Shown here piece by piece: positions 60,201 through 64,000 of a stretch of DNA of 64,000 nt. Source of the stretch: Chanos chanos. Lineage: Eukaryota > Chordata > Actinopteri > Gonorynchiformes > Chanidae. Both the position numbers and the translations under genes were made by a program. Location: NCBI RefSeq assembly GCF_902362185.1, contig NC_044501.1, positions 12,343,291 through 12,407,290 of the forward strand. Reading direction: 5' to 3'. Numbering within the stretch: position 1 is the stretch's first letter; every line of letters begins with the position of its first letter. The notes below the pieces were generated by a model that ran no database searches, was not told the DNA's origin, and worked only from the letters and a program-made list of their open reading frames with translations.

Positions 60201-60565
60201 TTTAAATGGGTGTCATTTATGGTAGTTTAACCTTTTCATCCAAGTCTTTACACAGATTAACTACACAGCTCCGGTCCATCGGGTACAGAGCATTGCAATT
60301 GTAACAAAACAATTTAACATTTTAAATTATAGTACCAAGTGAAAAATGGTAACCTCCCATTACTTTTGTTTTGTTTACGTCCGTGTTGCTTAGATATTGA
60401 ATAAACGATACTCACACTTACCAAGTGCAGATCGCCATAGGTCTTGAGGACAGTATTGTGAGGGATAGGGCGATCAAAATTTAATTACACTCAACGTAGG
60501 AGGGCAGATATTTCAACACCAAAGCGTCAACTTAAAGAAAACATCCATATTCAAGACTGGCAAGA
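57232..60565. other. SPRYD7 promoter side; TRIM13 position, no gene seen
   Basis: In human, TRIM13 lies on this side of KCNRG, but no RING/B-box coding sequence was found here on either strand. A 45-codon open frame at 58906-59043 (starts MAFIETKVLG, helix-like) and other short frames show no recognised family. CCAAT-containing, GC-richer sequence near 58130-58170 could be a promoter of KCNRG or of an antisense RNA; this is weak. Confidence 0.45.
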
Positions 60566-61629
60566 ATGTCGAATGGTAAAGAGCTACATTTTAATGTCAC
60601 CAGTGGACACCTTTTCGTAGTTAAGGACTGGGACCTTTTAAGCACGGAGTATCCAAGGAGCGGTCAAATCACACTACCCAGTGGACTTTTAAACCGAAGC
60701 ACTGTTGTGTGAGGCTGCATTCTATAACCTTCATGATCTTGCTAACTTTTCTGAGGAGAGGTTGACACCCGAAAACTTAGGTTCTGGAGTTGCGCGTCGC
60801 CGTCCGAGACACATCCAGGTTCTTTACAATACCGTGGTCTCATAACAAGACTTCCGAAGCTTTGCCCGCGAGAATATCTATATTCGTGGAAGTCCATGTC
60901 GGCCAAACCGCAAGTCTACAAGTAGAGAGACCTTCGCATCATGACCTGGTTTTTCAGTGTCGTGTTGATGTCCTCACCAAGAAATGTTCGACTGCAAGGT
61001 GAGGTGATGACAGAGGAGGTTATATGGTGATCACCGAAAATTTCTGTATTTCAGTGAAAAGCACTAAAGCAGTGGAGTGGCAGAAAAGATTAATTTAAAA
61101 AGGGTTTCACCCTACAGTGTGAGAACCAATGCAACAGTGTAAAAAATGTCAGGAAGCCCTCGATATACATACAGTTTTTAAAAATTTAATTCACATAATC
61201 AAATCTCATATAATCAGTTAAAATTGTTTATTTCCATATGATTCCCATCAAACACAAAAACAAAGCACTGCCTTTCACTTAGACACATGAATAGTTTTTG
61301 TTGCTATTGTTGTTGATGTTTCTTTTTTCGTTTTCAGATTTGTCATCATTACACCAGACGACCGAAAACTTTTTAACTGCACCAGTGTTCTCGAGCTGCT
61401 GGTTGACACAGTTCTGAAGCAGGGATTCCGTCTCATCAGCAAAAGGACAGTTTCGGCTGATTACAAAATCGAGTGTTACTTGATTGAGAGGCGACAGACT
61501 TCAGATTCTTGTTTAGGACGAGCCTTTAGGCTAGACAACATTTCTGACCCTACGCAACAACTGAGAAAAAAGAAAACAGTGTGTGATATTATCAATAATT
61601 ATATAGCCTATCATTTTTTTATGGCATGA
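60566..61629 (+). pseudogene. KCNRG: KCNRG homologue with damaged exon 1 (putative K-channel regulator)
   Basis: KCNRG is a soluble T1/BTB protein proposed to block Kv channel tetramerisation. Exon 2 (61338-61629) looks whole: FVIITPDDRKLFNCTSVLEL, LVDTVLKQGFRLISKRTVS, KIECYLIER, ending FFMA before TGA. The acceptor (TTTTCAG) and the exon 1 donor (AAGGTGAGG, exon end 60998) are in phase (AR|F). Exon 1 starts MSNGKELHFNV at 60566 like the human protein, but about 30 codons of the BTB core are missing. Homology then changes frame twice: GHLFVVKDWDLL in frame 1, EALLCEAAFYNLHDLANFSE from about 60697 in a second frame, and LRVAVRDTSRFF to RPSHHDLVFQC from about 60787 in a third. The first frame stops at 60712. 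All six complete genes in the window read cleanly, which argues against poor sequence. An alternative is a short protein from an internal start at 60790. Confidence 0.75.
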
Positions 61630-62406
61630 AAAGGGTTTAAGAGATGTCTCTCGGGAACCTGAAACAATTTGAAGTTTCCCAGAAGATGGCGGCGATGTGT
61701 TATCTGGAAGACGTTACATTTTATTTAAATAAAATAAGAAAATACAGACGAAACGACTCTGTTGTCATCTCGTGAAGCCATGGTACCCTTATGTGGGGGA
61801 TATGGGACTCGAAGCGGGATTTAATTTGCTCTTTGTGTAGCCTTTGATTTCTGTAACCATTTTAGATTTTATATGTGACACGACAATTTGGGGGTTTATG
61901 ATTTACACTTCTTTGACTATTTATTCTGTCCCTTAATTGCAAACAGCACTTGAAGTTGCTGTGAAGGTTGTCGAGACAAGTGTAAACCGTGAGGCTGCAA
62001 ACAATGAATAAGACCGACAGAGTTTTATGTCGCTAAAGTTTAACTTTATTTGTTTAAAAGGTAGGCCTTTCATCAAAATATTTTGAAAAGTAAATACAAA
62101 ATGTCAGTTTAAGCTTCAGTACATTACATAAAAATGTAACCTGGGGAAAACTATCAGCAGATTTTATTACAGTTTCAGCATTGATGCTTATTGCTCATTT
62201 TCCTCAATAAATGCAGTAGCTAACATTTAAGTATAACCAACATTATATTCATATCGCTGCACACTGATCCTTGCGTTCTCCCAACTGTTCTAACCTCAGT
62301 AAGTACCTGCATCTTCACCAAAGATACCTTTGTAGTCGGGGAAGACGAGAGACGACCAGTAATCTCCCCCAAGAGGACCCAAAACACCGCGGACGGGATC
62401 GGCTAG
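61630..62406. other. spacer between KCNRG and the miRNA cluster
   Basis: About 0.8 kb. It would contain the KCNRG 3' UTR (plus) and part of the miRNA host transcript (minus). No coding exon was recognised. Confidence 0.5.
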
Positions 62407-62485
62407 CCTTGGTTCAGCAGCACGATCAATACTGGAGGCTTGGACAGTGGTTTAACTCCAATATTTACGTGCTGCTACAGCAAGG
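62407..62485 (-). ncRNA. mir16: mir-16 precursor hairpin
   Basis: The minus strand reads 5p TAGCAGCACGTAAATATTGG followed by AG, at 62456-62477, and 3p CCAGTATTGATCGTGCTGCT followed by GA, at 62414-62435, separated by a loop. GCAGCACG pairs with CGTGCTGC and TAAATATTGG with CCAGTATTGA. The 5p seed AGCAGCA and the first 20 bases equal miR-16; the 3' end (GGAG) matches the zebrafish miR-16b form as I recall it. Flanks CCTTGCTG and CTGAACCAAGG extend the stem. miR-16 represses cell-cycle and BCL2-family targets. It lies about 160 bases downstream of mir-15a on the same strand, as in human DLEU2. Confidence 0.97.
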
Positions 62486-62587
62486 AAGCCAGTCACGAAG
62501 TTTGAAGGCCTAACAGACACACACAGACCACTATTTTACATAGTCCCCCTCCCTCCTTTTTCCTCTTTCCAGCGGAACCTGTCTGTC

Positions 62588-62669
62588 CTGAGGTTACTGC
62601 CGCAGCACAGTACGGCCTGCACCCCCGTATAACTCACAAACCATTCTGTGCTGCTACAGCACCGCCAGG
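62588..62669 (-). ncRNA. mir15a: mir-15a precursor hairpin
   Basis: The minus strand reads 5p TAGCAGCACAGAATGGTTTG followed by TG, at 62635-62656, and 3p CAGGCCGTACTGTGCTGCGG followed by CA, at 62598-62619. The 5p equals zebrafish miR-15a as recalled and differs from human (ACATAATGG) outside the seed. The stem continues through CCTGGCGGTGCTG / AGTAACCTCAGG. It is clustered and co-oriented with mir-16, so both should be processed from one DLEU2-like minus-strand transcript; the host exons were not identified. Confidence 0.97.
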
Positions 62670-63495
62670 CCACACACACGCGCGCGCACGCACACACCCG
62701 CGGCAGACGGGTTGCCAAGGTTGATGTTCCCACCTGAAAACACACACAGGACAATAAGCGTCTGATCGTTAAGAGAAAAAAATGCTTGTGTTAAATAAAC
62801 AATCACATGCTGTCAATGACGATTCAAAACACCGAACAATACATAACCCATTTACAATATTTTTTTTCGAGGATGGAAAGTGATCCTGCTTAAAATTTGA
62901 GGAAATAACTTTTGTTTCATCATCGATATGGTAAATTTCTTCCTTTGTATACAGTTGGGTACAATACGAAAACGTCACAAAGACTCCAAATCTTTTTAAC
63001 TAATAACAGGGACTAATGGCATCACGGTTTCCATTTCAGTACGGTACGCAGAGAATTTAATAAGTCAAACAAATCTTTGCGTTTCCTCTACCTTCAAAAC
63101 TATTTTAGGATCTGTTTACACATATAGGTGGATGATGTAAAAGTATCGTATATTATTAACAGTAGCACAAAAGACATCATTCAGACACAGACACCGTGTA
63201 AAAAAAACTTTAGCACAGCTCCAAGAGCTAGCATGAAAGACACCTTAGCCAACTGTTCTGGACGATCACAGATGAGTTGTAATGAATTCACAAGAGAGAA
63301 AAAAACCTGTGTCTGCTAATGACCAAACTGACACTGACAGGTAAGAGCAAAGCTGTGAGTTGGGTGCAACTTCTCCACTGTGTCCAAGCTCTTTTCAAAC
63401 AAAGCATCTGTAACAGGTTTATTCTCACCAACCACAAATATACTGTATTTGTATAGTACATCAAAAGCAATTAATATGAATGTATAAGTGTGTAT

Positions 63496-63533
<38 letters not shown>

Positions 63534-64000
63534 GAGTGAGATGCAATCATGGAACTGTACAGTGCATTTTCAACTTATCCTGTCTAAATAACAAAGTTGC
63601 CTGAGGGAACCCAAACTGTTGTCTCAGTATTATGTGCACTACAATTAATTATTAATTAACACACTTTTCAAGAGCAATATGTTCAGCGAGGGAGAACTGT
63701 ATTTTTTTTTTTGCCTTATATTATGTAATACAGCCAGGTGACAGCAAAGCTGTTTCAACAGTGAGACAACTCTGTGTCTGGCTACACCTGCTGAAAACGG
63801 ACACCATGCCCTGTAGGAATGAGCTGTTCTCTCAAAACAGTCAACAAAATGGACTAATGCTTACACCCAAAATGATCTGCACAAAAAATAAACAATCTGA
63901 TTTGCTGACACCTCGCAGCAGAACAAGAACTGAAAAAGAGTCACACTCATTACACAGTACCTTTCTTTCCTTCTTTGCCTTTTTCCATTTAAAAATATAG
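62670..64000. other. upstream part of the presumed DLEU2-like host locus
   Basis: No protein-coding exon recognised. The region contains (CT)n(CA)n at 63498-63532 and an imperfect CA/CG tract near 62672-62698. By synteny it should include upstream exons or introns of the minus-strand miRNA host RNA, but splice sites alone do not identify them. Confidence 0.45.

Noticed and set aside
60566-60714. KCNRG first frame taken as a complete short gene (48 codons)
   Set aside because: Homology to KCNRG continues beyond its stop in other frames and into exon 2, so it is part of a damaged exon rather than an independent gene.

Overview
The window is vertebrate genomic DNA, almost certainly from a teleost fish. 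Its genes have many small exons with GT-AG splice sites, encode proteins close to human orthologues, and sit among microsatellites, a Tx1/L1-like LINE, a tRNA-derived SINE and fold-back DNA transposons typical of fish genomes. The gene content matches the human 13q14 segment (CDADC1, CAB39L, RCBTB1, ARL11, EBPL, KPNA3, SPRYD7, KCNRG, miR-15a/16-1). I assembled all exon models by hand from splice sites and remembered orthologue sequences; no alignment was run.

Layout: 1-4235 (+) holds CAB39L (MO25-beta), missing only its N-terminus. 4236-12200 is 3' UTR and intergenic DNA with a degraded LINE (7460-10975, - strand), a SINE and a hAT-like fragment. 12201-15770 (-) is CDADC1, 8 coding exons, 473 aa. 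17529-23829 (-) is RCBTB1, 11 coding exons, 531 aa. 23830-28236 is intergenic with two palindromic MITEs. 28237-28767 (+) is intronless ARL11, 176 aa. 29610-31286 (-) is EBPL, 4 exons, 208 aa. 35266-50571 (-) is KPNA3, 17 coding exons, 521 aa, with a microsatellite-rich 3' flank. 52668-57231 (-) is SPRYD7, 5 exons, 196 aa. 60566-61629 (+) is a KCNRG homologue with a damaged first exon. 62407-62669 (-) carries the miR-15a/miR-16 cluster.

The genes do not form a pathway; they are a conserved-synteny block. Compared with the human order as I remember it, the tail-to-tail CAB39L/CDADC1 pair is inverted, SETDB2 and PHF11 are absent between it and RCBTB1, and TRIM13 is absent between SPRYD7 and KCNRG. 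The most interesting observations are the apparently decayed KCNRG next to an intact miR-15a/16 cluster, the repeated placement of TG, CT and poly-C tracts against splice sites in KPNA3 and RCBTB1 (one resembling the CFTR TG(m)T(n) tract), and two diverged copies of one fold-back element. I saw no retrovirus-like element, CRISPR array or toxin gene, and nothing that looks like a wholly new biological system.
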